Shown: piece after piece, positions 36,601 through 48,158 of the stretch
How positions within the stretch are numbered: position 1 is the first letter of the stretch
Layout of the letters: every line of letters starts with the position of its first letter
Assembly (NCBI GenBank): GCA_030248135.1
Contig: JASANC010001512.1
Span: 40,697 to 104,696 of the forward strand
Reading direction: 5' to 3'
DNA: 64,000 nucleotides
Source of the DNA: Theristus sp. LFF4_11
Lineage: Eukaryota; Nematoda; Chromadorea; Monhysterida; Xyalidae
Notes under the pieces: model-generated
Database searches by the model: none
What the model was told of the DNA's origin: nothing
The model's input: the letters and a program-made list of their open reading frames with translations, nothing else
Position numbers and translations under genes: made by a program

Positions 36601-37718
36601 GGTCGCTAACGACAAGACCGACGAAGAACTCTTGACGCGACTGAAAATCATTCTGTGTGTGATTGTCGTGATAAATAGCGAGAAAACGCTTTCATATAGC
36701 AAGAACATAACGTTACAGATCAAAAAAAAAGGTAAGCAAAAACTAAAAAAACCAGTGAAAGTCAATAACGTGGAATTGCGGGTATTGGCCCACGACGGGA
36801 TGGGACATGGGATGGTGAGCCACCGTTTTCCGGAACCCACCGGAGTCTGTTTGGTACTTTCGGTTTCCGAAATCGGTAGGGATGGGGACAGGGGGGGGGG
36901 TGGCGAGCTTCTAATAAAGTTAAGAAAACGGCTACAAGACAAAAAAGATTCAAAAGCGAGAACGGATAGAGAAGCAACGCTTTGCTTACTGCAATTAAAA
37001 ACACAGTTTTAGGGCACAGAGCATTTGTTCTGCGTTCACCTCATCCAACCGCAGTCCGCAATACGGATCGTGATGCGCCATCGTGTTCAGGTCAAACGAG
37101 ATCGACAACTTTCGGCTGCCTTCCCCGTACACCCGGCAGCCTTTGGTCGCATGGAAATCCTCCGCGTAAATCGTGCCGTAGAACGGCTCCGCGAACTCGA
37201 AGAACACGTGCATCTGCTTCGGATCGCAGCGGACGTTCGAGTCTGAGAATGACAAAAAACACTACAGTCTAACGCAATAAGCCACACTATTTTTTAATAG
37301 CTGATTGGTTGGTCGATCGGGATGCATGCTTTCTGTGCAGACCAAACTCCGCCTCTCCACAGCAATGCCTGCACGTCAACCAATCACCTAGTTGGATATG
37401 TTGTAGGGTTAGACGGTGGTTTAGCTCACACAGTGGCTGGCTTTTCTGCCTTTGCCATTTAGAACATAAGGCAATTTCTATTATGTTCGAAACAAGCTGA
37501 ATGAAAACAACCAAACAATCAAAAAAACTGTGCAATCCAGTGCTCAATCAATCAAAACTACATCAGTGCAAGAAACGTTCCAAGAACTGTTCACTGAAAA
37601 CTTCTTAAAACAAATCGAACTCGTTACCAGTCACGTGAACCGCAGTCACCGCCATTTTGAGCAAATCGGTGAAAATTGAGCCGACCAGAACGCACAAGAT
37701 CTTTAGTGGATAGCGCAT
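33602..37718 (-). CDS. ZP-domain type I membrane protein (cuticlin-like)
   Basis: Extracellular matrix-type protein; ZP domains polymerise into filaments, in worms chiefly in cuticle and sensory apical matrix. Exons: 37628-37718, 37040-37242, 36495-36640, 35899-36071, 35698-35785, 35207-35375, 34320-35037 and 33602-33918; 634 codons. Residues 1-25 are a signal peptide (LKILCVLVGSIFT). ZP-N begins at VRCDPKQMHVFFEF, with GCRVYGEG and DPYCGLRLDE. ZP-C includes ALAAAIGQQITLDVHL, PYDFVIFNCVAHDG, GIKHIYLRLRGFQF and the cysteine cluster ECQIRPCLHRCNITQCG. A basic LVRRSLDR after the ZP domain may be a processing site. A 240-residue Ser/Gln/Glu-rich region leads to one membrane helix (PLFVIVCSSVLISVLCTVCT, about residues 582-605) and a short basic tail. 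Introns 1, 3 and 5 hold a MITE, a MITE and a SINE. The orthologue is not identified. Confidence 0.88.
35449..35624 (-). mobile_element. tRNA-derived SINE, near full length
   Basis: On the minus strand: a head with GTGGGCTGAGTGATAACG (A-box-like) and AGATCGAGTCCCGCC (B-box-like), then a body with GCCCTACTCGACGGCGTA and GAGTTAGCCCGGCTAAAAAC. Lies in intron 5 of the ZP gene, in the gene's sense. Confidence 0.65.
36132..36298. mobile_element. Palindromic MITE, GATTGGTTGGTGATC family (copy 2)
   Basis: Arms GCTGATTGGTTGGTGATCAC and GTGATCACCAACCAATCAGC; inner pair CATGCTTTCTGTGCAGG / CCTGCACAGAAAGCATG; ends ATTCGAACTG and AGTTCGACTG. In intron 3 of the ZP gene. Confidence 0.85.
37263..37416. mobile_element. 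Palindromic MITE, GATTGGTTGGTGATC family (copy 3)
   Basis: Begins CTACAGTCTAACG and ends GGGTTAGACGG. Arms GCTGATTGGTTGGTCGATCG and GTCAACCAATCACCTAG. In intron 1 of the ZP gene. Confidence 0.8.
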
Positions 37719-39262
37719 TGTTTTTCTTGATTCATGTGAGTTTCATTATTTCTTGACTGAAATTCGCTAATATAAAGAAAAACTATCTAAAGAAACACTA
37801 TATTGAATATTCTTTGGCGTTTATCCTTAAAAAAATCAAAATGCAGTCGTGATGAAATCACGTTTTGAAATCAATTCTGCGTCGTGACAATGACAATGAC
37901 GACAACAAATCGGCTGTTGGTCGGAAACTAAAAGATCAAACGAAATGTGAAAATGTTCTTTTTTCGTTCAAACTCAGCAGCGATTTGACTGAATAATACG
38001 CGAAAAGAGCTGAACAAAAAGGCATGAGAAAATAATCAAAGTTTCGATGTGTATCTTTTGTTACGACACATCTCAAACATCAAATGGATAAAACACAACC
38101 CAAAACGTAAAATACATAACCATTGAACTGTTCAATAAAACTTTAAACAAACTCAGTAGCAGGAAGGAAGGGGGTAAAAACAAAACAGCCTCCACCGAAG
38201 CAAATCACTTTGCCACTCACACTGAACATATCTGAACATTTGAAGCACTCAAGTTGGTCAGGGCATTGATCCAACATAACTCATTTCGAATCTTGTTTGT
38301 TTGTTTCGACTTGTTAAAACAAGTCAAGAAGGTATAAACTATTGTTTTCGGCATGATTTAAAGCAAGATGCCCTTAAGTGACACCCAGACATCTCTTGCC
38401 CAACACAACACAAACACAACAACACAATCACATCCGCTCTGCTCTCATTGACTTTTTGCAAATAGATTTGTGAAATGTGTAAATGTATTAAAATTGAGTG
38501 ATGTGTTCTTGCCGACACACATATACAGCTTTTAGGCCAGAAGAGGTCATCTACCTACCTATTGTATACTTAAAACTTGTCTGAAACCTTTGATGAACAA
38601 CAACAAGTCTACTAAAGAACGTTTTCGGGCGTTTTTTAATATTAGGAAAACGATATTTTAAAGGGGCGTCACAATTTAAAAAACAATGAATGTGACAATG
38701 ACGTCGAATTAGTTAACTTTAACTTTTAAATTTGACAGGAAACAACGTTTTAGATCATTCCATCGTATATGTTGATTTCAGGAAAAGGCAGAATGCAGAA
38801 CCAATTAATGCGTGTACGTGTAACCTGCAGTCAACTTCTGTAAGAAGAGAGTCCAGAAAAGTTTCACCAACGTCGCCTCAAGACCCACAACACGCGGTGC
38901 AAACCGGACTTGGTTTGCCAAAGAGTTTTTTAACAACTCGGTGGAGTGGATACACTGTTTGTGGCACGCACGTCGTCATGTCCTCCACCTCGTTTCGCGC
39001 ATAAATCCGATTGTTTAATTTTATTTTTAAATTACGCGCATGTTGCCCGCGAGGCGTCAAGATGAGTCAAGGTCAACGTGTGCTGGCTGGGGTCGTTTTA
39101 GGGGCGTGGATAGAGTTTTATTGAGTAACACATTTTTATATTATTATTATTTTTGTGTTTTGTTTGAAACGCATAAAAGTACACGAACACGGGACGATAT
39201 ACGTTTCTTCCAATGAATCTGATCACCCGCAGGCGTGACTTATTCATATAATTCATATAATA
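37719..39262. other. Intergenic, upstream of the ZP gene
   Basis: No gene recognised. Probably holds the ZP promoter, but no motif is convincing. A 90-codon frame at 38732-39004 has no similarity. Confidence 0.5.
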
Positions 39263-40098
39263 ATTATCTAAAAATGCGGGAGACGCATATAAAAGGAGGA
39301 ATATGGCCTTGTGTAAGCAGTGAGAAACTTTTTTGCTTCGTAACTATTTTCAAGTCTCTGATGTGGCACACGGATACAAGTACATAAGAGTCATATTTTT
39401 GCGCCGCGTTTGTTTTGCTGAAAAACCTAAAAAATCTTCAAAAGCGTTTTTCATATTGTCCTCTTCAGTTAGTGCGAAATCACAGCATGTGCGAAATTCT
39501 GCAAACTCTGTGCAGAAACAAAAAGAGACTGCAAAGCGTTGCTGCAGATTCGCTCTATTGTTGATGACGTACGCACAGTACGTACACACCAGTGAAAAAA
39601 ATGTGTTGTCTTCCGTTGATTTTCACCCTCCTTCCCAGTTCCAAAAACCCGAAGGTACCAAAGTCCTGTGGATTGTTGTAGGAGGAGTGTGGATGTTGGC
39701 TGAACCGTCCGTCCCATGAGCCATCGCCTTCGCCACAAGAAGGGGACTTTGCCTTCACCACAAGAAGGGGACACATTGCCTTTGCCAATACTTCTGCGCA
39801 ACGCTTTGTTCTTGGCAAAGCAGTGTCAGTGATCGAAGATTTAATCTCTGTTTTGGTAGTATTACGTCACTGTTTGCTCGAAATGCAGCGAATGTAAGTT
39901 TCTTTTGTCGAAAAAGTAAGAGGGCGACCATGTGCAACCGAAATAATGAATAAACGGCGCAAAAATATGGCTCTTATGTACTTGTATCCGTGTGCCACAT
40001 CAGAGACTTGAAAATAGTTACGAAGCAAAAAAGTTTCTCACTGCTTACACAAGGCCATATTCCTCCTTTTATATGCGTCTCCCGCATTTTTAGATAAT
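39263..40098. mobile_element. Foldback element with 144-base inverted arms, each with a TATA box
   Basis: Arms 39263-39406 and 39955-40098 are almost perfect inverted copies; both ends read ATTATCTAAAAATGCGGGAG inwards. Each arm has GCATATAAAAGGAGG, a strong TATA box pointing inwards, followed by a shared CTTACACAAGG-type segment. The 548-base middle is unique; a 128-codon plus frame (39333-39719) begins inside the left arm. No transposase similarity. Confidence 0.8.
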
Positions 40099-40159
40099 AT
40101 TCTGACTTTTACATAAGTCCCAAAAATCGGACAAAGTTCAGAATGCGTTGTACATATTT

Positions 40160-42170
40160 TTCCGAACTTCCCATTCGGCATCAGCCCACCGAATTTTTAT
40201 CCATTTTTCGTTTTGGAGAGATGTCGCCAGCTTCCATGGCCGATTTACCCAAAATCGTCAGGATTCAGTATCTAAAATTGCTTACATAAGAATATGAATC
40301 TAACCCAGAATCCGTGATCAGCGCATTGAATTACCCTGGACTACACAGGTCTCCTGTTTTCTGTTTTTAGACCGACTTCGCCAATTTCCGCGGGCGATTC
40401 GCCCGAAATCGTCACGATTCAGTATCTAGAGTTGCTCACATAAGAAAACTAACCCAAAATCCGTGATCAGCGCATTGAATTACCCTGGAAAACACCAGTT
40501 TCTCATTTTTTGTTTTTGGACCGATTTCGCCAATTTCCACGGCCGATTCGCCAGAAATCGTCACGATTCAGTACCTAGAATTGCTCACATAGAAAACTAA
40601 CCCAGAATCCGTGATCAGCGCATTGAATTACCATGGAAAACACTGTTTTTGTTTTTCATTTCTGGACCGATTTCGCCAATTTCCACGGCCGATTCGCCCG
40701 AAATCGTCACGATTCAGTATCTAGAGTTGTTCACACAAGAAAAATAACCCAAAATCTGTGATCAGCGCATTGAATTACCCTGGAATACACAGTTTTATTG
40801 TTTTTCATTTCTGGACCGAATTCGCCAATTTCCACGGCCGATTCGCCAGAAATAGTCACGATTCAGTACCTATAATTGCTCACATAAGAAAACTGACCCA
40901 AAAGCCGTCATCGGCGCTATGAATTACCCTGGACAACGCAGTTTTCTTGTTTTTTGCTTTTAGACCGATTTTGCCAATTTCCACGGCGATTCGCCCGAAA
41001 TCGTCACGATTCAATATCTAGAAGTGCTCACATGAAAAACTAACCCAAAATCCGTGATCACAGCTTATTGAATAACCCTGGAAAACACCCTTTTCTTGTT
41101 TTTCGTTTCTGGACCGATTTCGCCAATTTCCACGGCGGATTCGCCCGAAATCGTCACGATTCAGTATCTAGAGTTGCTCACATAAGAAACCTAACCCAAA
41201 ATCCGTAATCAGCGCATGGAATTACCATGGAAAACGCCGTTTTCTTGTTTTTCATTTCTGGACCGATTTCGCAATTTCGCTAAATTCCACGGCCGATTCG
41301 CCCGAAATCGTCACGATTCAGTATCTAGAGCTGCTCACACAAGATAAATAACCCAAAATCCGTGATCAGCGTATTTAATTACCCTGGAAAACACAGTGTT
41401 CTTGTTTTTCATTTCTGGACCGATTTCGCCAGTTTCCACGGCCGATTCGCCCAAAATCGTCGCGATTCAGTATCTAGAGTTGCTCATATAAAAAAACTAA
41501 CCCAAAATTCGTGATCAGCTTATTGAATTACCCTGGAAAACACAGTTTTCTTGTTTTTCATTTCTGGACCGATTTCCCCAATGTCCACGGCCGATTCGCC
41601 CGAAATCGTCACGATTCGGTATCTAGAGTTGCTCACATGAAAAAACTAACCCAAAATTCGTGATCACCGCATTGAATTACCCAGGAAAACACCCTTTTCT
41701 TGTTTTTCGTTTCTGGACCGATTTCGCCAATTTCCACGGCCGATTCGCCCGAAATCGTCACGATTCAGTATCTAGAGTTGCTCACATGAAAAAACTAACC
41801 CAAAATTCGTGATCACCGCATTGAATTACCCAGGAAAACACCAGTTTCTCATTTTTTGTTTTTGGACCGATTTCGCCAATTTCCACGGCCGATTCGCCAG
41901 AAATCGTCACGATTCAGTACCTAGAATTGCTCACATAGAAAACTAACCCAAAATTCGTGATCAGCTCATTGAATTACCCTGGAAAACACCTTTTTCTTGT
42001 TTTTCGTTTCTGGACCGATTTCGCCAATTTCCACGGCCGATTCGCCCGAAATCGTCACGATTCAGCACCTAGAGTTGCTCACGTAAGAAAACTAACTCAA
42101 AATTCGTGATCAGCGCATTGAATTCCTACGGACTAGACATTTTCCCTGCATTTCGTAGCTCAGACAAAAT
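40160..42170. repeat. Satellite array A, about 150-base units
   Basis: About 13 head-to-tail units, each with GACCGATTTCGCCAATTTCC, CGTCACGATTCAGTATCTAG, and a GTGATCAGCGCATTGAATTA segment. The unit marker CACGATTCAGTA recurs near 40262, 40418, 40565, 40709, 40859, 41007, 41159, 41320, 41465, 41614, 41770, 41914 and 42058. No coding capacity. Confidence 0.93.
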
Positions 42171-42174
42171 TTGT

Positions 42175-42705
42175 AAGAGTGAAAATCTGATACCCAGTCA
42201 AAATGCTATAAACTTTCAAAAAATGCACAATTTTGACCAAAAAAATGCCCGGGCAAAAAAATAAACCAAATTTTTAGAATCTACAGATGAAATTACCCTA
42301 GGAAACATTTGTTCAACTGTGAAACTGTCCCAGGTACAAAATTGAAAGGGCGAACACTTAAAACCAGGTTGAAACCGTGCGAACTTTTAAAAATGCCCAA
42401 TTTTTACCCAAAAACAAGGTTGTGTTAAAAAATTAACCCAAACAGCAAAATCTACGGATGAAATTACCCCAGGAACCGTTCTTGTTCGACTGTGAGAGTG
42501 TTGCAGGTAAAAATTGAAAGGGCGAACACTTGATACCAGGTAAAAACCCTTCGAACTTTTAAAAATGCCCAATTTTTACCCAAAAACAAGGTCGGGGCAA
42601 AAAATTAACCCAAACAGCAAAATCTACGGATGAAATTACCCCAGGAAACATTTTTGTTCGACTGTGAAAGTGTCGCAGCTAAAAATTTAAAGGGCGAACA
42701 CATGT
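42175..42705. repeat. Satellite array B, about 175-base units
   Basis: Three units with GAAAGGGCGAACACTT, AATGCCCAATTTTTACCC and CTACGGATGAAATTACCC. It is distinct from array A, though both contain TGAATTACC/TGAAATTACC words. Confidence 0.85.
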
Positions 42706-43477
42706 TGATTACATACCTGAAAAAAAATAGATAGAAGAATAATTAACATTAATTTCAGAATAGGTTTTTCGTGTCTACAGCGTATGAAAAGTAGTCGGAT
42801 AAAATTTTTTTCGCGGCTCCAAGCACAACTTTGGGTGTTCGTTTCGTGTGCACAGAACCAAGTTTGTGGCTTATACTATGCTCGCTGGACGCAGCGAGCA
42901 AATTTGAAAAAAGCGCGCGAGGGAATAACGGCTCATATTATGCGTGATGCGCTGTCCGCTCGCTGACGCTCGCTCGCGCATCCGCATGATAATAACGTGG
43001 AATTTTTATTGACTTTGGCGCCGATTCTTGCAGTTTGAATAGTTTATGTATCGAAAATAAAAATTCTTTCGGTTTTTTCCGTTTTTTTTCAAATAAAACT
43101 GAAGGTATCGAACGCTGGCAACGCAATGGTTGTTTCATTCAAATTTTATAATTAAAATAAAAAAATAGGTAAGTGCTTTCAGTATGCAGCAGCAAGCAAC
43201 GCGGCCATTTTATTTTCTTAACAATGAACAGTCACCACTTGCAAAATAAACACTAATTTTGTCCATGCAGATCGGTCAAGCAACGCACCATACCATGTAA
43301 TGTCAACCTTCAAGGAATACTGAAGTTTGTGGCTCATAGATTGGCTATAGGAAAACCGTTGCAATATTCCCAAACCAGTCTTCTAAATTTCACCTATGAC
43401 ACCAAATCAAGCTGTAGTTTCACATGAAAAAGTTTCAAATCCAAAAAGGTTGAACTCTGACAACAAAGTCAATTGCT
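42706..43477. other. Intergenic, nothing recognised
   Basis: A short palindromic patch near 42875-42985 (GCTCGCTGGACGCAGCGAGC and GCTCGCTGACGCTCGCTCGC). No gene. Confidence 0.4.
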
Positions 43478-45230
43478 TTACAGCGCCGATGTGGTGAGCG
43501 GCGCAGGTGTAGTAACAGCGTCTGCAGATATGAACGGCTCAACTGATCCCGAATCAGTTACACTTTGTGTCGATGGTGGAGTCGCTTCAAAAGGGTTTTC
43601 ATCACTGATTAGTTCTGGCAGCGGAACTTCTGTGGGAACGTCTTGAGGGGATACTTCCGTGGAAACGTCTTGCGGCGGTACTTCCGTGGAGAGCGTTTGC
43701 AACATTTCTGTGGCAAGTTCCAGTGGAATTTCCGTGGCGAGTTGTTGTGTGGAAATCTCAGTGGACGCTTGTTGCGAAATGTCCACGGTCGTGTCTTCTC
43801 GCTTCATCACTTCCAAAGGAGTGTCAGTCTGAAGTGTCTCCTCGTTTTGTTCCATCACGATCGGCGTTTCCGTTGCTTCTGGTTCGCTCGTCTGTTCATT
43901 GATAAACGGACGTTTACAGTTTTTGCTTTTTTTAAGTTAGTGGGTCCACATGAACTTTTCAACGCCAAACTTTCAAGACCGAACTTTCTGAATTGTAACC
44001 GAAACTCTCATATAAAGTAGGAGCAGTTATCGAGCGACATTATACTAGTGGAGACGCTTACGATTCAACTGAGTCGTGCCCTTCTTGCCCTAATTATCAT
44101 CTTACAGAAGGACACTTTTACAGCGTTTTTACCATGGTCGCTGCACTGATTGTTGTTTCATTGCTTTCCGACTGACACTGCTGTCGAAAATAGTCAGCCA
44201 CTTCGTCAACATCGTCTGTCCATGGCGGGCACGACACTCTAAATATGATAGCATTTTATTGTTTTCAGCTAGACGTCACAAGATGGAAATAAGTTTTGGT
44301 GAATCCAAAACCTGACGCGCATGAAAAACGTCAGAAACCGTTTATTGACTGCTCTTTTAATGGCGGGTTTTATTCATTTTTCTTGTTTATTCTTAGAATC
44401 ATAAATCAGTGATTGGTTCCTTGAAATTAGAATTTTAATTTGCTTGAAAATCAGTCAATTTCCCAAAAGCTATCACCTGTTTTTTTAAATGTTTCAAGTA
44501 AGAAACCCAAAAACTAAAATCAACAACATTAAACAATCGACCACCAACTCGGTCTCGTCCGAAAACTCGCACTGGCATGTCAAATTGTATGCGTTTTCGT
44601 CGTCGTCACCCTGTAGCTGGCAGTCAATGCTCGTCAAATTGGTGCCAACGCACTGTTGACATTGACGGGCACATCGCCATTGAGCGATGAATACTGGCGT
44701 TGTGTCCTGGTGGTCGCCACAATCACCCGTGAAGGTCACATCGGCCGCTGAACAAACATGGAAAACGTGCTGGGTCTGACACTAAACACGGCTTTTTTAC
44801 CCACTCACTGCACAAAAAGCCGTATTCAACCAGTTCAGCTGTTCAAAAAAGTTTACTAACGAAATAATTGCATTGAGCGGTTGACGGCTTTTAAAAGGAC
44901 TTACTAAGTGCATCGTGCTCATTGGTGCATTCCTCTGAGGCTGATTCTTTGTCCAGATCGCCGTATTTTTCGTAAAAATCTGAAATTTTCCATTATTTCT
45001 TAAAACAGTCTGATAACTGTGGAACAACAACAACACACACGATCGTTGGTGTGTTTGTGCGTGTCGACGACACTGCACATGCTGAAGAACGTGTACGATT
45101 TTCAGTTCAAACAGGGCACTTTCAGCAACGTACAGTCTTGCTTCTTCTTGTCCGCACCACCCCAGCAAGCGTCGCCGGGCGCCAGAAGAAGTGCGACAAA
45201 CAGAACACTGAGCGACAAAGTTTGGGTCAT
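43478..45230 (-). CDS. Secreted protein, Cys-rich N-terminus and STEVP-repeat tail, uncharacterised
   Basis: Exon model: 45134-45230, 44905-44979, 44573-44747, 44133-44238 and 43478-43891; about 288 residues. Residues 1-22 form a clear signal peptide (TLSLSVLFVALLLAPGDAC). The middle has paired cysteines (RCARQCQQCVGTN, CQLQGDDDENAYNLTC) and an NLT glycosylation site. The last exon encodes a Thr/Glu/Pro-rich tail with repeated STE(I/V)P and PPQDVSTEV units, suggestive of a mucin-like or extended region. No membrane segment is seen, so it is probably secreted. The join between exons 3 and 4 is uncertain: the exon stays open to about 44540 (CEFSDETE), and I chose an earlier donor to keep phase. 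Family not recognised. Confidence 0.6.
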
Positions 45231-45861
45231 TTTGTTTAAATTTTGTTTGAACCCAAAAGATCGTTTGTGTCTAAATACAGTTTTTATAGTTTTAACCGAA
45301 CGAATGCTGTGTTGTCATGCTAAAAAGCTAATATGCAATTTTTCTTTTTGGCAGGTAAACAGCTGTGTCAGTGAAAGATGATCTATTTTTATCATTAACA
45401 ACCGATATACAATTCCGAACATCTGTTGCTGAAAAAGTTCTCAGAATCAATTGCTTCTTTTCAGTGCCACCCACTTTCATCAAATAAAATACGCCACAGT
45501 CACAATAAAACCGAAAAAAAACTAAAACTGTTGTACATTTGTCATATTTTGACATTGAAAACCTGAACAGTGGTTTGAGTTTTCGAATTTGTGGGAGCCC
45601 ACAGTCCAAATTATACAGAACGGACGCATTTGCTCTAGGTGTGATTTTCAAAAATGCATCGATACGCAATTTTTTTTCATTGTCTTGGAACCGCATCAAG
45701 TGCAATCGGGTGCTGAAAAAACCTTTCACAACAAACTGATTGGTTGCATCAAGCTGCTGTAGCCAAATCACAGACACGAGTCACTTTTGAATGTGGCCGT
45801 GCGTCGTGTGAATATGTCGATTCAACTTCCGTTAATTCAGTTTCCGACAACATGGAATATT

Positions 45862-46070
45862 ACCCATATAAGATTCCTCCACTTATTATAAGACCCCCAC
45901 CCAAAAGTGGGCGGAGTGTGACACGGCGGGAAACTAAAAAATTCAAAATTTGGGTTGGTGGAAATCTACCCGGTTAAAAGATTATAGACCTCCTCCCTTA
46001 TAAGGTGTACAGGAAACTCCGCTTTTTCAGAAATTTTTGGTTTTAAATTTATATTAGGGCCTTATATGGC
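45862..46070 (-). mobile_element. TACCGTAAAGTC MITE (copy 2, decayed)
   Basis: Shares CCCCCACCCAAAAGTGGGCG, GTGACACGGCGGGAA and the CTTATAAG-type ends with the copies at 22257 and 49805, but the terminal TACCGTAAAG has been lost. Confidence 0.7.
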
Positions 46071-46508
46071 TTTGGTTCCTTGTAGTTTCTATTTAGTTTT
46101 TCGTCCGTACGCACAAACGTCGTTCTAAATCCCGTGCGCAAACTAATCGTGTCCGTAATGCATTAAGATAGCACACACGACACGATTTCTAAATCGCGTG
46201 GCCATTTTTTACGTGTCGTGTCCGTGCGTACGCACAAAAAACGCCTTTAACGTGTCATGCTCCCGCGGGAGTCCGTGTCCCGAGAAAACAATTGCTCAGA
46301 ATGCTGAGTTGTTCTGGCAACATTTTTGAATTAATTTGAGCAATTTTAGCATTCTTATTAGCTATTTTTTGTTCTCGGGACATGCGGCCGGACAGAACAC
46401 TACACAGGACACGAGTTCGGACATAATTTTATCTTTGTCTACTCTGCACATTTGTTCACACAGTGAATTATAATACAAAGGAGACCAATTTTAGACGTTC
46501 GACACAAA
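46071..46508. other. Upstream region of SRD5A3
   Basis: Contains inverted words (CCGTACGCACAAA / GTGCGTACGCAC; TTGCTCAGAATGCTGAG / GAGCAATTTTAGCATTC) that may be an old MITE. The promoter is not identifiable. Confidence 0.35.
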
Positions 46509-47965
46509 ATGGCGACTGAGCTTGAGCCAAAAGCACTGGACACGTCGACTGGAAGTTCCAAAACAGTAAGGAACAATTTATCAAAAAGGAGAAAAGACAT
46601 CTTTTCCCGCCAAAATGCAATGCGGAATGCAAGTTGTTCACCACTTTTTAATGACTTTCACAATCATTTGCAACATTTAGCACACATTGTATCATCAATA
46701 TAAAATAATGTTCTTTTTTAGTTGGTTCCGACATTTCTACATCGTGGCCGCCATTGTTTCGTTTGCATCCAATTTAGCCTTGTTTGGTGCCTTTCAACCA
46801 ATGGACGTTTGGAAAGGTGAAAAACGGCTGTCTTTTTGACGCTTAAAAATTAACACAACATTTTGGCATTGTCGCATTTTGCACTTGCGTACACCAGAAG
46901 AATTGTGTGTCGTTCGAATCATTGAATGGGTGGTTTTTTTGAACTGCAACATAACAGTCTTGAACGACACACGACCTTCAGAAACTTTTTTACAACTGCA
47001 ACATTCGTTTAGAAAAAATGCCTGATTCACTTGCAACGATTACCAATCACTGTAGCTCAAGAACAAAGTTGTACCAGATCACTGGGCGGATTCGAGGCTA
47101 CGACTGGCATCCATTCTGTTCCTGTTGCACGCCGTACGCCGCACGTATGAATGCATTTTCGTGTGCGACTTTTCAAGCGACGCAAAAATGACGCTGACCA
47201 ATTATTCGTTGGGCCTGACTTATTATGTGGCCATACAAATCGTGCTGTTGAGTGAGCAGAGACAGAATACAGTGGGATCTTTCCGTGGTAAGCAGGAATG
47301 AAAAGCAATGAATTAAAAAAGCCGTTTTTATTTTTCACTAGCCGTCAACGTTCCATCCACATTCATTCACACCAACATGAATTTTGAAACATGTTATATT
47401 TAAAAAAAATCGTATTTTTTGCTCAGTGAACCTTGCTTCAAACAAACTGATTTGCTTTTTTATTCATATCGCGTCAATTTCAGTATTTTACGACTGGACG
47501 ATTGCACTTGCGCTTGTGCTGTACGCGTGTGCGATGTTCGGACAACACGGGACATTCAAACGGTTCGCGGCGATGCGCAAACGTTAGTGGATTTTTTTGA
47601 TCAGAATGGTACAGACAGATTTTCGGAGGCTTCCCTTCTGTAGTCTCTCGGCTCTTTATTTTCCGGGACACAAAAAGTTGATCGACCCAAAAAACCCTCA
47701 CGTTTCAGACAGTTCAACACCGTACACAATTCCTCACGGTGGATTGTTTCGGTACGTCACGAGTCCACACTTCAGCTGCGAATGCTTGTTGTACCTGTCG
47801 CTGGCACTCGTTTTGGGAAGAAATCAACAATTTTGGCTATTCGTGCTGACGTTCGTGTTCACCAATCAAACAATGGCGGCCATTGTTGCACATCGGTGGT
47901 ATCTCGCCACGTATCACAAGCAGTATCCGTCGAATCGCAAGATTATTGTGCCGTTTTTATTTTGA
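46509..47965 (+). CDS. SRD5A3: Polyprenol/polyprenal reductase, SRD5A3 family (first exon uncertain)
   Basis: ER membrane enzyme of dolichol synthesis, needed for N-glycosylation; belongs to the steroid 5-alpha-reductase family. Exons 2-6: 46722-46816, 47069-47287, 47342-47392, 47484-47582 and 47709-47965, in consistent phase. Motifs follow the human protein in order: WFRHFYIVAAIV, LHAVRRTYECIFVCDFSSDA, LGLTYYVAIQ, then FGQHGTFKRFAAMR, IPHGGLFRYVTSPHFSCECL and the C-terminal HKQYPSNRKIIVPFLF. In this family the final part binds NADPH. Several membrane helices are visible. The ATG at 46509 opens a 19-codon exon with a good donor, but its phase does not match exon 2. The real N-terminal exon may therefore be different or missing from my model. 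Confidence 0.88.
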
Positions 47966-48158
47966 ACTTAGCAGTTGACTCGTGCCTATGGGCCGGATTA
48001 AAAAATACATTTGATTTTGATTTTGAGCTTTTTCAACCTGCTAGGGGGTACGTTGTACACCCCACCTCCCTCATCTTCGGTACTGGTCTCCCCGTCCCAT
48101 TACGTTGTGCTTATCGTCAATGTGAAAAAGAATTTAATGACGTTATTAAAAAATAACT

